16,835 nt of DNA from Actinomycetes bacterium. Its GTDB lineage: Bacteria; Actinomycetota; Actinomycetes; Mycobacteriales; Mycobacteriaceae. The position numbers and the translations under genes are program-made. Numbering within the stretch: position 1 is the stretch's first letter; each line of letters opens with the position of its first letter. This document shows positions 1 through 6,777 of the stretch, piece after piece. The notes beneath the pieces are model-generated. The model saw nothing but the letters and a program-made list of their open reading frames with translations. It did no database searches and was not told where the DNA came from. The stretch spans positions 1-16,835 of the forward strand of contig JAEWRC010000049.1 in NCBI GenBank assembly GCA_023460175.1. The letters run 5' to 3'.

Positions 1-571
1 CGGCCGCACCGGCCGCCAGCACCGCGGCCAGCGCGCGGGCCGAGGAGACGCCGCCGGCCGCCAGCACCGGAGCATCGACGAGGTCGAGGACCTCCGCGAG
101 CAGCGGCAGGGTGGCGACGGCGGGCCGGCCGTGACCACCACCCTCGGCTCCCCGCGCGACGATCACGTCCACGCCGGCGTCGACCGCGGCACGCGCGTCC
201 TCGGGGGTGGCCACCTGGGTCGCCACCGGTACGCCGGCCGCGTGCGCGGCGCGCACCCAGTCCCAGTCGGCACCGAAGCTGACCGACAGCAACGCGGGCC
301 GGGCCGCCAGGGCCACGTCGAGCAACCCGGGCTCCCCCGCCATCACCCAGTGCACCAATCCGATGCCGAAGGGACGGTCCAGCTCGCCCAGCTCCGCCAA
401 CTCGGTCCGCAGCTGCTCGGCGGTGGCCGCGCTGCCCATCCCGATCATGCCCAGCCCGCCCGCGCGCGAGACCGCCGCGGCCAGCCGGCCGCCGGCCGCT
501 CCGCCCATCGGGGCGTTGACCACGGGAACGTCGAGCCCCAGAGCCGTCGACCAGGATGTCGCCAGGGCCAT
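1..571 (-). CDS. Nitronate monooxygenase (2-nitropropane dioxygenase family), 3'-truncated by window edge
   Basis: About 190 residues are visible from the ATG at 571; the stop lies outside the window. The family oxidises alkyl nitronates with FMN and oxygen in a TIM-barrel fold, probably in the cytoplasm. The N-terminus reads VVNAPMGGAAGGRLAAAVSRAG followed by GLGMIG, the usual first flavin-contacting strand and glycine-rich loop. Further on, VDVIVARGAEGGGHGR is the family's phosphate-binding and active-site loop with its histidine, followed by PVLAAGGVSS, the next phosphate-binding strand. The start codon is one base after the yihY stop (TGA, C, ATG), so the two genes are probably translationally coupled. 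The natural substrate cannot be read from sequence; many mycobacterial members are only loosely assigned. Confidence 0.88.
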   Translation of the reverse strand, partial: MALATSWSTALGLDVPVVNAPMGGAAGGRLAAAVSRAGGLGMIGMGSAATAEQLRTELAELGELDRPFGIGLVHWVMAGEPGLLDVALAARPALLSVSFGADWDWVRAAHAAGVPVATQVATPEDARAAVDAGVDVIVARGAEGGGHGRPAVATLPLLAEVLDLVDAPVLAAGGVSSARALAAVLAAGAA

Positions 572-572
572 G

Positions 573-1619
573 TCAGCGATCGGGCTTGCGTCGCAGCAAC
601 CGGGAAAAGCCCAATGCACCAACGGCTCCCACCGCGGCGGCGACGGCCGCCTGCTCGGTGCCCAGGCCACGACGGGTGATCACCCGGGTCTGGATCACCG
701 CCGGGGCGGGCGGCAGAATCAGGTCCTCGCCCATGTTGTCCTTGGACGTCGCGGCCCAGGCCGTCGCGAACAGCACCAGCCGAGAGGTGATGTAGGCGAA
801 CACCATCAGGCCCAGCACCGGGCCGAACGTCGCCCCGGCCGGTCCGGTGACCACCGATTTCAGATAGATCGACGCCACCTGCTTGAACACCTCGAAGCCG
901 ACGGCGGCGATCAGCCCGGCCCGCAGGCTGCTGCGGAAGCTCGCCGATTCCCGCGGCAGCCGGGCGATCACCCAGGTGAACAAACCCCAGGCCACCAGCA
1001 GCGCCAACACGGTCGAGGCAACGCCCAGCACCGGACCGAGCACCGGGGCATCCTCGATCCCCACCCGGGCCAGCACACTCTTCATCACCGACGCGGTGCC
1101 CAGTGTGCTCAGCGCGACCGTGATGACGATCGCCACGAACGCCGACAGCAGCGCCGCCAGGTCCGAGAGCTTGGTGCGCAGGAATCCCGGCCGCTTGTCG
1201 CGGTACAGGCCCCACATCTGCGACAGGGCCTCGCGCAGGTTGGCCATCCAGCCCAATCCCGCCCACGCGGCGGTGGCCAACCCGATCACGCCCACCGCGC
1301 CGCGCGAGGCGATCGCCGAATCCATCAGCTCGACGAGCTGGCTGCCCAGATCGCCGCTGACGGTCTGGCGGATGGTGGCCTCCACCTGCTCGAGCAGATC
1401 GGGCCGGCTGGCCAGCACGAAACCGCCGGCGGCGAAGCCGATCATGAGCAACGGGAACAGCGCGAAGATGGTGAAGTAGGTGATGCCCGCGGCGTAGAAG
1501 TCGCCTTTGCTGTCGTTGTACCGCTGCTGGGCCCGCATGACGTGGTCGAACCACGGCATCCGGGCGCGGATACGGTCGAGGAATCCGGGCTTGGCGTCAG
1601 GTTCGGCCGGCTCGGTCAT
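573..1619 (-). CDS. YihY/virulence factor BrkB family integral membrane protein
   Basis: A 348-residue protein starting at ATG 1619, with purine-rich AGGAAAGAGG upstream. The longer frame from 1721 lacks support. It begins with a short charged cytoplasmic segment, then DSKGDFYAAGITYFTIFALFPLL at about residues 36-58, the family's signature first membrane helix. Around five more hydrophobic helices follow, including the motif GPVLGLMVFAYITSRLVLFATAWAA near the end. The C-terminal tail has an RRGLGTEQAA segment, a short alanine-rich hydrophobic stretch and a basic end. From memory it is the counterpart of Rv3335c, which lies next to trpS in M. tuberculosis; here a 5-kb cassette separates them. 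The family's function is unsettled; the old ribonuclease BN label is not supported. It likely shares a transcript with the nitronate monooxygenase gene after it. Confidence 0.92.
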   Translation of the reverse strand: MTEPAEPDAKPGFLDRIRARMPWFDHVMRAQQRYNDSKGDFYAAGITYFTIFALFPLLMIGFAAGGFVLASRPDLLEQVEATIRQTVSGDLGSQLVELMDSAIASRGAVGVIGLATAAWAGLGWMANLREALSQMWGLYRDKRPGFLRTKLSDLAALLSAFVAIVITVALSTLGTASVMKSVLARVGIEDAPVLGPVLGVASTVLALLVAWGLFTWVIARLPRESASFRSSLRAGLIAAVGFEVFKQVASIYLKSVVTGPAGATFGPVLGLMVFAYITSRLVLFATAWAATSKDNMGEDLILPPAPAVIQTRVITRRGLGTEQAAVAAAVGAVGALGFSRLLRRKPDR

Positions 1620-1802
1620 GCCCTCTTTCCTATCACCCGGACGGTTGCGGCAAGCACGCCCGCCCCTCGCATACCCGCTGCAGCGTGTTTGCAGATGCGC
1701 GTCGCGACGCTGACCGGTCACTGGGCGCCGGTTCCCGTGTGGTTATCGAAGTGAGACTCGCCGAGCCTGGCGCTCCACGCCCCCCAGACCTACGGTCACA
1801 GT

Positions 1803-1825
1803 ACATACGTAGTAACTACGTAGAT
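1803..1825. promoter_or_regulatory. Putative BlaI operator 1, upstream of the NlpC/P60 gene
   Basis: The core TACGTAGT-A-ACTACGTA (1806-1822) is a perfect inverted repeat with 8-bp arms. In the register shared with the other sites it reads ACATACGTA-GTAAC-TACGTAGAT, matching the cassette consensus ACCTACGTA-N5-TACGTAGGT at 8 of 9 positions in each arm. The two TACGTA half-sites are 11 bp apart, one helical turn, as expected for a dimeric winged-helix repressor. It ends 28 bp before the nlpC start and is the obvious place for repression. Binding by the BlaI protein of this cassette is inferred. Confidence 0.75.
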
Positions 1826-1853
1826 ATTCGTCACCACCGCCGGAGGTCCACCA

Positions 1854-2546
1854 ATGCAACGTCGACAAGCGCTTCGCTTCGGCTGTCTTGCGCTCGCCCC
1901 GTTGATCATCAAGTCCCCCGCCGGCGTCGCACGCGCCGAACCGGGCCAATGGGACCCCACCCTGCCGCGCCGCGCCAGCGCGGGAGCGCCGGGCGACCCG
2001 GTCGCCATCGCAAACGCCTCGTTGCGGGCCACCCGGATCGCCGCGGACACCACCCTCGAACTCGGCCGAAGATTCTTGGGCGAGTTCGGGATCGTCGATG
2101 CACCAGAACCCGGCCTGAGCGTTCGCGCGGGCCGCGTGAACGGCGCGCAAGCCGTCGAGTACGTGATCCGAAGGGCCGGCTCACAGCTTGGCGTGCCGTA
2201 CTCCTGGGGAGGTGGAAGCTTGACCGGGCCCAGCAAGGGCGTGAACTCCGGAGCCAACACCGTCGGCTTCGACTGCTCGGGATTGACCCGGTACGCGTTC
2301 GCCGGCGTCGGGGTGCTGCTGCCGCGGTGGTCCGGCGATCAGTACCGGGCCGGACGCCAGGTTCCCCACGCTTCGGCCAAGCGGGGCGACCTGCTGTTCT
2401 GGGGGCCCGGCGGCAGCCAACACGAGGCCCTGTTCCTCGGTAACGGCCGCATGCTCGAGGCACAGCAGACTGGCGTGCCCGTGAAGGTCTCGAGCATCCG
2501 AACGGCCGGCATGACACCGTATGTCACCCGGATCATCGAAACGTGA
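1854..2546 (+). CDS. NlpC/P60 family peptidoglycan endopeptidase, RipA/RipB-like, exported
   Basis: A 230-residue protein starting at ATG 1854, with GGAGGT six bases upstream. It begins with an export signal: RRQ near the start, a hydrophobic core, and a likely cleavage after GVARA at about residue 28. The arginine pair makes Tat export possible. The catalytic NlpC/P60 domain covers about residues 95-230. Cys141 (in FDCSG), His190 (in SQHEAL) and Glu202 (in MLEA) have the same 49- and 12-residue spacing I recall for the RipA triad, so the enzyme looks intact. The C-terminal RTAGMTPYV segment is also RipA-like. Such enzymes cut the D-Glu-mesoDAP bond in peptide stems outside the membrane. The coiled-coil N-domain of RipA is absent. 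It converges on the L,D-transpeptidase gene with a 14-bp gap and follows operator 1. Confidence 0.93.
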   Translation: MQRRQALRFGCLALAPLIIKSPAGVARAEPGQWDPTLPRRASAGAPGDPVAIANASLRATRIAADTTLELGRRFLGEFGIVDAPEPGLSVRAGRVNGAQAVEYVIRRAGSQLGVPYSWGGGSLTGPSKGVNSGANTVGFDCSGLTRYAFAGVGVLLPRWSGDQYRAGRQVPHASAKRGDLLFWGPGGSQHEALFLGNGRMLEAQQTGVPVKVSSIRTAGMTPYVTRIIET

Positions 2547-2560
2547 GTGCGGTCGGCCCA

Positions 2561-3667
2561 CTACAGTGCGCTACCCGCGAGCCACTCTTCCCAGGACAGC
2601 GTCCAGTCCCCGTTCTGCCACACCGGCAGCGGTTCCCCACCGGTGTTGCGGACCTCGAACACATCGCCCGGCTGAGCGAACTCGTAGAACCACCGCGCGT
2701 GGTCGGCGTTCACGTTGAGGCATCCGTGCGACACGTTGGTGTTGCCCTGCGCCCAGATGGTGTCGTCGAGTTGATGGACGTAGATCCCACTGTTGGTGAG
2801 ACGCACGGCGTAGTTGACCGTCTGCTTGTAGCCGAGGGCGGAATCGACCGGCAGCCCGTAGGTCGAAGAGTCCATGACGACCGGGTTGCTCTTATCCATG
2901 ACGGTATAGACACCAGGTTGCGTCCAGAACGAGATCATCTTGCCTGCAACGGTTTCCGAACCGCCCATTCCCATGGAGGTGGGTATCGTCCGGACCAGCT
3001 CGTCGTTGCGGTAGACCCGGATCTGCTTGGTCACGTCGTCGGCGATGGAGACTCTGGAGTCGCCGATGACGATCTCGACCCGAGGGATTCCGGCACCGTA
3101 ACGTCCGGCACCGAGGGGCACACCGTTCAGGTCGGCGCTGACGACTATCCGGGTGCCCGGAGCGTAGTACTGCCGGGGCCGCCAATGGGCGCGCTGATTG
3201 TCCATCCAGAACCAGGAACCCTCGACGGCCGGCGTCGTCCGGACCCGCAACCGTTGTTCGGCGGCGCTGCGGTCGGCGACAGGGTGATCGAACCGGGCCA
3301 CGATGACGGTGCCGACGCCGTAGCTGCCGGAGTCGGTCAGGTGAGCACCGGAGGTCGAGGTGAAATCGACCCTCGTCTGCTCCGCGGGCGCGACCGTCAC
3401 CACGGTCGATGTCGATTCGACCGCCGCAGCGGGCGGCGGGGGCGACACGGCCACGGCGGGAGGTGTGGACGGCTGCGTCGTGGCCGCGCCCGAGGCGACA
3501 CCACCGGCGCTTTCATGGGACACAGTCAGCCAGCCCACCACCGCGATGAGCACAACGGAGAGCACCGCGGCCACGACCGGCCGCGACATCCCCGATTCTC
3601 GCTGCTCATCGCGCCGCGCTCCGGAACCCTTGCCGGGCAGTTGCCTTCTCCCCATCCGCTTCACCAC
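2561..3667 (-). CDS. L,D-transpeptidase (YkuD domain) with Ig-like domain and N-terminal membrane anchor
   Basis: A 368-residue protein. The GTG at 3667 has GGGAGG four to five bases upstream; the next codon, GTG 3664, is equally possible. A basic cytoplasmic end is followed by a membrane helix at about residues 30-50, a Pro/Ala/Ser-rich linker to about 95, an Ig-like domain at about 110-200 and a YkuD catalytic domain at about 200-340. His298 and the SHGC motif at 313-316 with nucleophile Cys316 are intact. Such enzymes make 3-to-3 mesoDAP crosslinks in mycobacterial peptidoglycan and allow growth when classical transpeptidases are blocked. The STYGLPVDSALGY and NSGIYVH segments resemble LdtMt2-type enzymes. 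The linker is longer and more proline-rich than I recall for LdtMt2. It is divergent from the thioredoxin operon across operator 2 and convergent with nlpC. Confidence 0.95.
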   Translation of the reverse strand: MVKRMGRRQLPGKGSGARRDEQRESGMSRPVVAAVLSVVLIAVVGWLTVSHESAGGVASGAATTQPSTPPAVAVSPPPPAAAVESTSTVVTVAPAEQTRVDFTSTSGAHLTDSGSYGVGTVIVARFDHPVADRSAAEQRLRVRTTPAVEGSWFWMDNQRAHWRPRQYYAPGTRIVVSADLNGVPLGAGRYGAGIPRVEIVIGDSRVSIADDVTKQIRVYRNDELVRTIPTSMGMGGSETVAGKMISFWTQPGVYTVMDKSNPVVMDSSTYGLPVDSALGYKQTVNYAVRLTNSGIYVHQLDDTIWAQGNTNVSHGCLNVNADHARWFYEFAQPGDVFEVRNTGGEPLPVWQNGDWTLSWEEWLAGSAL

Positions 3668-3717
3668 GGCACCTCCCTCGGACTGTCAAGCCGCACGACA
3701 CGATGTGCTAGAAATAA

Positions 3718-3748
3718 ACCTACGTACCTACGCCGTAGGTACGTAATG
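3718..3748. promoter_or_regulatory. Putative compound BlaI operator 2, between ldt and the thioredoxin operon
   Basis: Positions 3721-3745 form a perfect inverted repeat with 12-bp arms, TACGTACCTACG and CGTAGGTACGTA, around one central C. Read in the cassette register, ACCTACGTA-CCTAC-GCCGTAGGT (3718-3740) matches the consensus at 16 of 18 arm positions. A second copy offset by 8 bp (3726-3748) matches at 13 of 18. The site may therefore hold two overlapping dimers and repress both directions: ldt (start 3667) and dsbA-ccdA-blaI-M56 (start 3770). A TAGGTT hexamer on the minus strand (3722 to 3717) at its edge could be the ldt -10 element. Confidence 0.75.
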
Positions 3749-3769
3749 ACGCTAGCACGGAGGATGTTG

Positions 3770-4513
3770 ATGGGAAGTTCACGGCGGGACAGTGTGCGCA
3801 AGGACATCTACTTCATCGCCGGCCTCGTCGTGATCGCCGCCGGGTTGTTGCTGTATCTCGTGGCCAACCCGTACGGCCCCGACCAGACCGCCACGGCTGC
3901 GCTGTCGCCGCCGCCCCCGACGCCGGCGGCAACGCCGGGCGGAGTTGACGGCGGCACCCAACCGGCCCCGATCGAACGTCGCGAGACCGGCGACCCGTTC
4001 GCCTTGGGCCAAACCACCGCACCGGTGACGATGGTGATGTTCTCCGACTATCGCTGCCCGTTCTGCGCCAAGTTCAGTCGCGACATCGAACCCGAACTCG
4101 TGGAGCGCTTCGTCAACAGTGGCGACCTGCGCATCGAATGGCGCGACTACCCGATCTTCGGCGAACAGTCGAGGCTGGCGGCACGCGCTGGGCGAGCCGC
4201 CGCCGAGCAGGGCCGGTTCTGGGAGTTCAACCGCGCCGTGTACGCCGCGGCACCCGAGCGCGCCAAGGCAGACTTCACCGAGGACAACCTGATCGAGTTC
4301 GCGCGACAGGCGGGTGTTGCGGACATCGAACGCTTCACCAGCGAGATGCGCAGCACCGATTTCGACGCGGCCATCGACGCGGACCTGGCCCAGGGCAACC
4401 GCATCGGGGTTCCGAGCACTCCGGCGTTCCTGATCAACGACACGCCGGTACTGGGCGCCCAGCCCACCGAGGAGTTCGTGCGGGTCATCACCGAGTCCCG
4501 GGACAGGCGGTGA
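3770..4513 (+). CDS. Membrane-anchored DsbA/thioredoxin-fold protein (thioredoxin_4 type)
   Basis: A 247-residue protein. The in-frame ATG codons at 3746 and 3764 are poor choices: the first overlaps the operator and the second directly abuts GGAGG. The ATG at 3770 has GGAGG (3759-3763) six bases upstream. One signal-anchor helix (about 12-32) is followed by a Pro/Ala-rich linker to about 68 and a DsbA-like domain (about 75-245). The redox motif is CPFC at 96-99, after VTMVMFSDYR, and the cis-proline loop is GVPSTPAF with Pro208. Both features of an active thiol-disulfide exchanger are present. The protein would face the periplasm-like space. Its stop overlaps the ccdA start (GTGA), which suggests that the CcdA homologue keeps it reduced. 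Whether it acts as reductase or oxidase cannot be read from the motif alone. Confidence 0.9.
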   Translation: MGSSRRDSVRKDIYFIAGLVVIAAGLLLYLVANPYGPDQTATAALSPPPPTPAATPGGVDGGTQPAPIERRETGDPFALGQTTAPVTMVMFSDYRCPFCAKFSRDIEPELVERFVNSGDLRIEWRDYPIFGEQSRLAARAGRAAAEQGRFWEFNRAVYAAAPERAKADFTEDNLIEFARQAGVADIERFTSEMRSTDFDAAIDADLAQGNRIGVPSTPAFLINDTPVLGAQPTEEFVRVITESRDRR

Positions 4514-5373
4514 CCGGCGTCGGCGTGCTCGGCGCGTTCCTCGGCGGCTTGGCCGCGCTGTTCAGTCCCTGCTCGGCCCTGCTGTTGCCGTCCTTCTTCG
4601 CGTACGCATTCGATCGGGTGCAGCTCTTGATCCGCCGCACCGTCACCTTCTGGATCGGCCTGTGCGCCGTTCTGATGCCGATCGGCGCCGGTATCGGAGC
4701 TCTGGGAACCGTGGTGACGAACCACCGTAGCGAGCTAGCCCTGGCCGGCGGATTGGCCCTGATCGGCTTCGGGGTCCTCACGGTGCTCGGCAAGGGCTTC
4801 ACCATCCCGGGGGCCCAGCGGCTGTCCGGGCGGATCAACATCGCCTCGAGCCTGTCGGTGTTGGCGCTCGGTGCGGTGTACGGGCTGGCGGGCTTCTGTG
4901 CGGGACCGCTGCTGGGAGCGGTCCTCACCATGTCCGCCATGGGAGCCTCGCCGCTCTACGGGGCGGTGCTGATGGCGGTGTACGCCCTGGGCATGGCCGC
5001 TCCGCTGTTCGTGTTGGCCTGGCTGTGGGACCGGTTCGACCTCGCCCGACGACCGTGGCTTCGCGGCCGACCCGTGCAGATCGGGCCGCTGCAGACCCAC
5101 ACCACATCGCTGCTCACCGGCGGGGTCCTGGCGGCTATCGGCGTGCTGTTCATCACGACCGACGGGACCGCCGGCCTCGGCGGTCTGCTGACCGTCGACG
5201 CCGAGTACGAGCTGCAGGTCTGGCTGAGTCGACTGTCCGCCGGGGTCAGCGACGTCGGCGTCTGGCTCGGCCTGCTGGCCGTGCTCATCGGCTGGCGGAT
5301 CTACCGGCTGTGGCGCCGACAAAGACGCACCAGCGTCGATGCGACCGCCGCGGCCGCCGAACCCCGGCGGTGA
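4510..5373 (+). CDS. CcdA/DsbD-type transmembrane thiol-disulfide carrier (cytochrome c biogenesis protein CcdA family)
   Basis: A 287-residue membrane protein starting at GTG 4510, overlapping the preceding stop by four bases. Two conserved cysteines sit in the paired CcdA motifs: Cys21 in ALFSPCSALLLPSF and Cys130 in GLAGFCAGPLLGAVL. Six or more hydrophobic helices are visible, then a basic cytoplasmic tail. The family moves electrons from cytoplasmic thioredoxin across the membrane to an extracytoplasmic thioredoxin-fold partner. The partner here is almost certainly the DsbA-like protein just upstream. CcdA proteins often serve cytochrome c maturation, but no heme-handling gene such as ccsA or resB is nearby. 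The surrounding genes make cell-wall enzymes instead, so another client is likely. Confidence 0.9.
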   Translation: MTGVGVLGAFLGGLAALFSPCSALLLPSFFAYAFDRVQLLIRRTVTFWIGLCAVLMPIGAGIGALGTVVTNHRSELALAGGLALIGFGVLTVLGKGFTIPGAQRLSGRINIASSLSVLALGAVYGLAGFCAGPLLGAVLTMSAMGASPLYGAVLMAVYALGMAAPLFVLAWLWDRFDLARRPWLRGRPVQIGPLQTHTTSLLTGGVLAAIGVLFITTDGTAGLGGLLTVDAEYELQVWLSRLSAGVSDVGVWLGLLAVLIGWRIYRLWRRQRRTSVDATAAAAEPRR

Positions 5374-5380
5374 GCAGAGC

Positions 5381-5403
5381 AGCTACTATCGCGCTACATA
5401 GGT
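5381..5403. promoter_or_regulatory. Candidate degenerate BlaI operator 4 upstream of blaI
   Basis: The right arm TACATAGGT (5395-5403) matches the cassette half-site TACGTAGGT at 8 of 9 positions. The left arm AGCTACTAT, in the same N5 register, matches at only 5 of 9. It lies 62 bp before the blaI start in an otherwise gene-free gap of 92 bp. TACTAT (5384-5389) inside it would serve as a -10 hexamer, giving an internal, autoregulated promoter for blaI-M56. No -35 element is evident. Confidence 0.4.
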
Positions 5404-5416
5404 TCATCGCGGCCGA

Positions 5417-5436
5417 CGCCCCAGCGCGCCGGGGCG
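5417..5436 (+). other. GC-rich hairpin in the ccdA-blaI gap
   Basis: CGCCCC (5417-5422) and GGGGCG (5431-5436) form a 6-bp stem with an 8-base loop. There is no U-tract after it, so it is not a classical terminator. It could reduce read-through or mark an RNA-processing point between the dsbA-ccdA and blaI-M56 halves of the operon. Confidence 0.35.
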
Positions 5437-5465
5437 AAGCAGCGAAACAACGGACGGTAAAAGGA

Positions 5466-5840
5466 ATGGCATTCAAGGCCTTTGGGGACCTCGAAGCGGT
5501 GGTCATGGATTCGCTGTGGTCACGCTCGGAACCGGCCACGGTCCGCAACGTGCATGACGAACTCAGCGCCCAACGCCAAATCGCCTACACCACCGTGATG
5601 TCAACCATGGACAACCTGTTCCGCAAGGGATGGCTGGTCCGGGACAAGGTGGGGCTGGCCTACCACTATCAACCCACGATGACTCGCGAGGAGCACTCAG
5701 CCCAGCTGATGCGCACGGTGTTCGAATCCGGCGGTGACGGCGAGTTGATCCTGAATTTCTTCCTCGACCAGATCGGCGACGACGATTCAGAAGCCGTCCG
5801 AAAGGCCCTGCAGCGCCATCGGAAAGGCAGTAAGCGATGA
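5466..5840 (+). CDS. BlaI/MecI/CopY family transcriptional repressor
   Basis: A 124-residue protein beginning MAFKAFGDLEAVVMDSLWSR at ATG 5466; AGGA abuts the start codon. Residues about 5-75 are the family's winged helix, with ATVRNVHDEL and the recognition-helix segment IAYTTVMSTMDNLFRKGWLVR. The remaining acidic C-terminal helices (TREEHSAQLM, LILNFFLDQI) are the dimerisation part. BlaI-type dimers bind inverted repeats and are inactivated by cleavage through a partner M56 protease, or by metal in CopY-type members. No CopY-like CxC metal hook is present. The stop overlaps the M56 start (ATGA), the usual blaI-blaR arrangement. The four inverted repeats in this cassette are its natural candidate operators. 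M. tuberculosis has a related pair, Rv1846c-Rv1845c. Confidence 0.94.
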   Translation: MAFKAFGDLEAVVMDSLWSRSEPATVRNVHDELSAQRQIAYTTVMSTMDNLFRKGWLVRDKVGLAYHYQPTMTREEHSAQLMRTVFESGGDGELILNFFLDQIGDDDSEAVRKALQRHRKGSKR

Positions 5841-6769
5841 ATGCGATCACGCTCCTGCTCGGCTATGCCGTCGCGTTGAGTTGGTTCGCACCGGCACTGC
5901 TCACGCGGCCCAGCTCGACCCAGATCCCCCCTCGGCTGGCCGTGACCGGCTGGATGGCGGCGGTGGGCACGGCGATGCTCGCCTGGATGGCGGCCCTTGC
6001 CATCATGATCTACGGCGCCGCCCACAGCGTGCTGACCGACACCGCGCTGACCTTCTGCGTGGAGACCCTCGGCATCACCCCGGCGGTCCTGCTGCCACCG
6101 GCCGCGGCGACTGCATTGGTGCTCGCGCTACTGCTCCTGACCACGACCGTGGCGATCCATACCGCGCGCCGTGTGGTCGTCTCGTTGCTGGCCAACAGGC
6201 GCCGAAATCTGGCGCACGCCGGGGCAGTTCAGCTCGTCGGCCACCGCACCGGCCAGGACGGCGTCGTCACCATCACCGCGGATCGGCCGACGGCCTACTG
6301 CGTGTCGGGCGGCGGACGCCGGGCCATTGTCGTGACCACGGCCGCGCTCGAACTGCTGAACTCGACCGGATTGGCGGCCGTCCTGGCGCATGAGCGGGCC
6401 CATCTGCGCGGGCGGCATCATCGGATCATCGCGATCCTCAACGCCTTGTCGGCGGCCCTGCCGCGGCTTCCACTGCTGCGGGCCGCGGCGCAGTCGGTGC
6501 CCACGTTGTTGGAGATGTGCGCCGACGATGCCGCCGCCCGCGAACACGGTCACGAGCCCCTGTTGGCCAGCATGCTCGCGCTGAGCACCGGCCACCGCGT
6601 GCCGGAGGGGGCGCTGGCCGCGGCCGGCACCGCGGTCGGCGATCGCGCAAAGCGGCTGATGGAGCCGGACAGCGGATCGTGGCGGCAACCGCATTCGTTG
6701 CTGATGGCCGCCGCCGTCACGGCCACCGTCGCAGTGCCCGGTTTGGCGCTGATGCTCTGCGGCCTGTGA
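5837..6769 (+). CDS. M56 family (BlaR1/MecR1-like) membrane metalloprotease without a sensor domain
   Basis: A 310-residue membrane protein starting at ATG 5837. Predicted helices lie at about 3-22, 38-60, 88-108 and 283-305. The zinc-protease motif HERAH is at 185-189 in AVLAHERAHLRGRHH, with the further acidic ligand region LLEMCADD (Glu226, Asp230) downstream. In BlaR1 and MecR1 this protease responds to a beta-lactam bound by a C-terminal penicillin-binding domain and triggers loss of the repressor. Here the protein ends just after the last helix, so there is no such domain. The inducing signal must be sensed by the membrane part or by a partner. It is co-translated with blaI and likely relieves its repression. 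From memory, Rv1845c has a similar short architecture. Confidence 0.92.
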   Translation: MNAITLLLGYAVALSWFAPALLTRPSSTQIPPRLAVTGWMAAVGTAMLAWMAALAIMIYGAAHSVLTDTALTFCVETLGITPAVLLPPAAATALVLALLLLTTTVAIHTARRVVVSLLANRRRNLAHAGAVQLVGHRTGQDGVVTITADRPTAYCVSGGGRRAIVVTTAALELLNSTGLAAVLAHERAHLRGRHHRIIAILNALSAALPRLPLLRAAAQSVPTLLEMCADDAAAREHGHEPLLASMLALSTGHRVPEGALAAAGTAVGDRAKRLMEPDSGSWRQPHSLLMAAAVTATVAVPGLALMLCGL

Positions 6770-6777
6770 CACGCGGG

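Noticed and set aside
207..1754. Long plus-strand open frame opposite yihY
   Set aside because: Its product is low-complexity Arg/Gly/His-rich text from GC-rich antisense sequence, while the minus strand gives clear YihY and nitronate monooxygenase proteins.
3684..3689. Perfect TTGACA on the minus strand as a -35 for ldt
   Set aside because: A -10 at normal spacing would fall on or inside the ldt start codon region, so it cannot drive this gene from its GTG.
2543..3745. Upstream extension of the DsbA-like frame
   Set aside because: It is antisense to the intact L,D-transpeptidase and crosses the operator; the Shine-Dalgarno at 3759-3763 fixes the start at 3770.
4510..5373. CcdA as part of cytochrome c maturation
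   Set aside because: No ccsA, resB or heme-binding CXXCH genes are nearby, and the flanking genes concern the cell wall and BlaI control.
5466..5840. CopY-type copper-sensing repressor
   Set aside because: The C-terminus has no cysteine pairs, so direct copper sensing of the CopY kind is not supported, though copper could still act through other partners.
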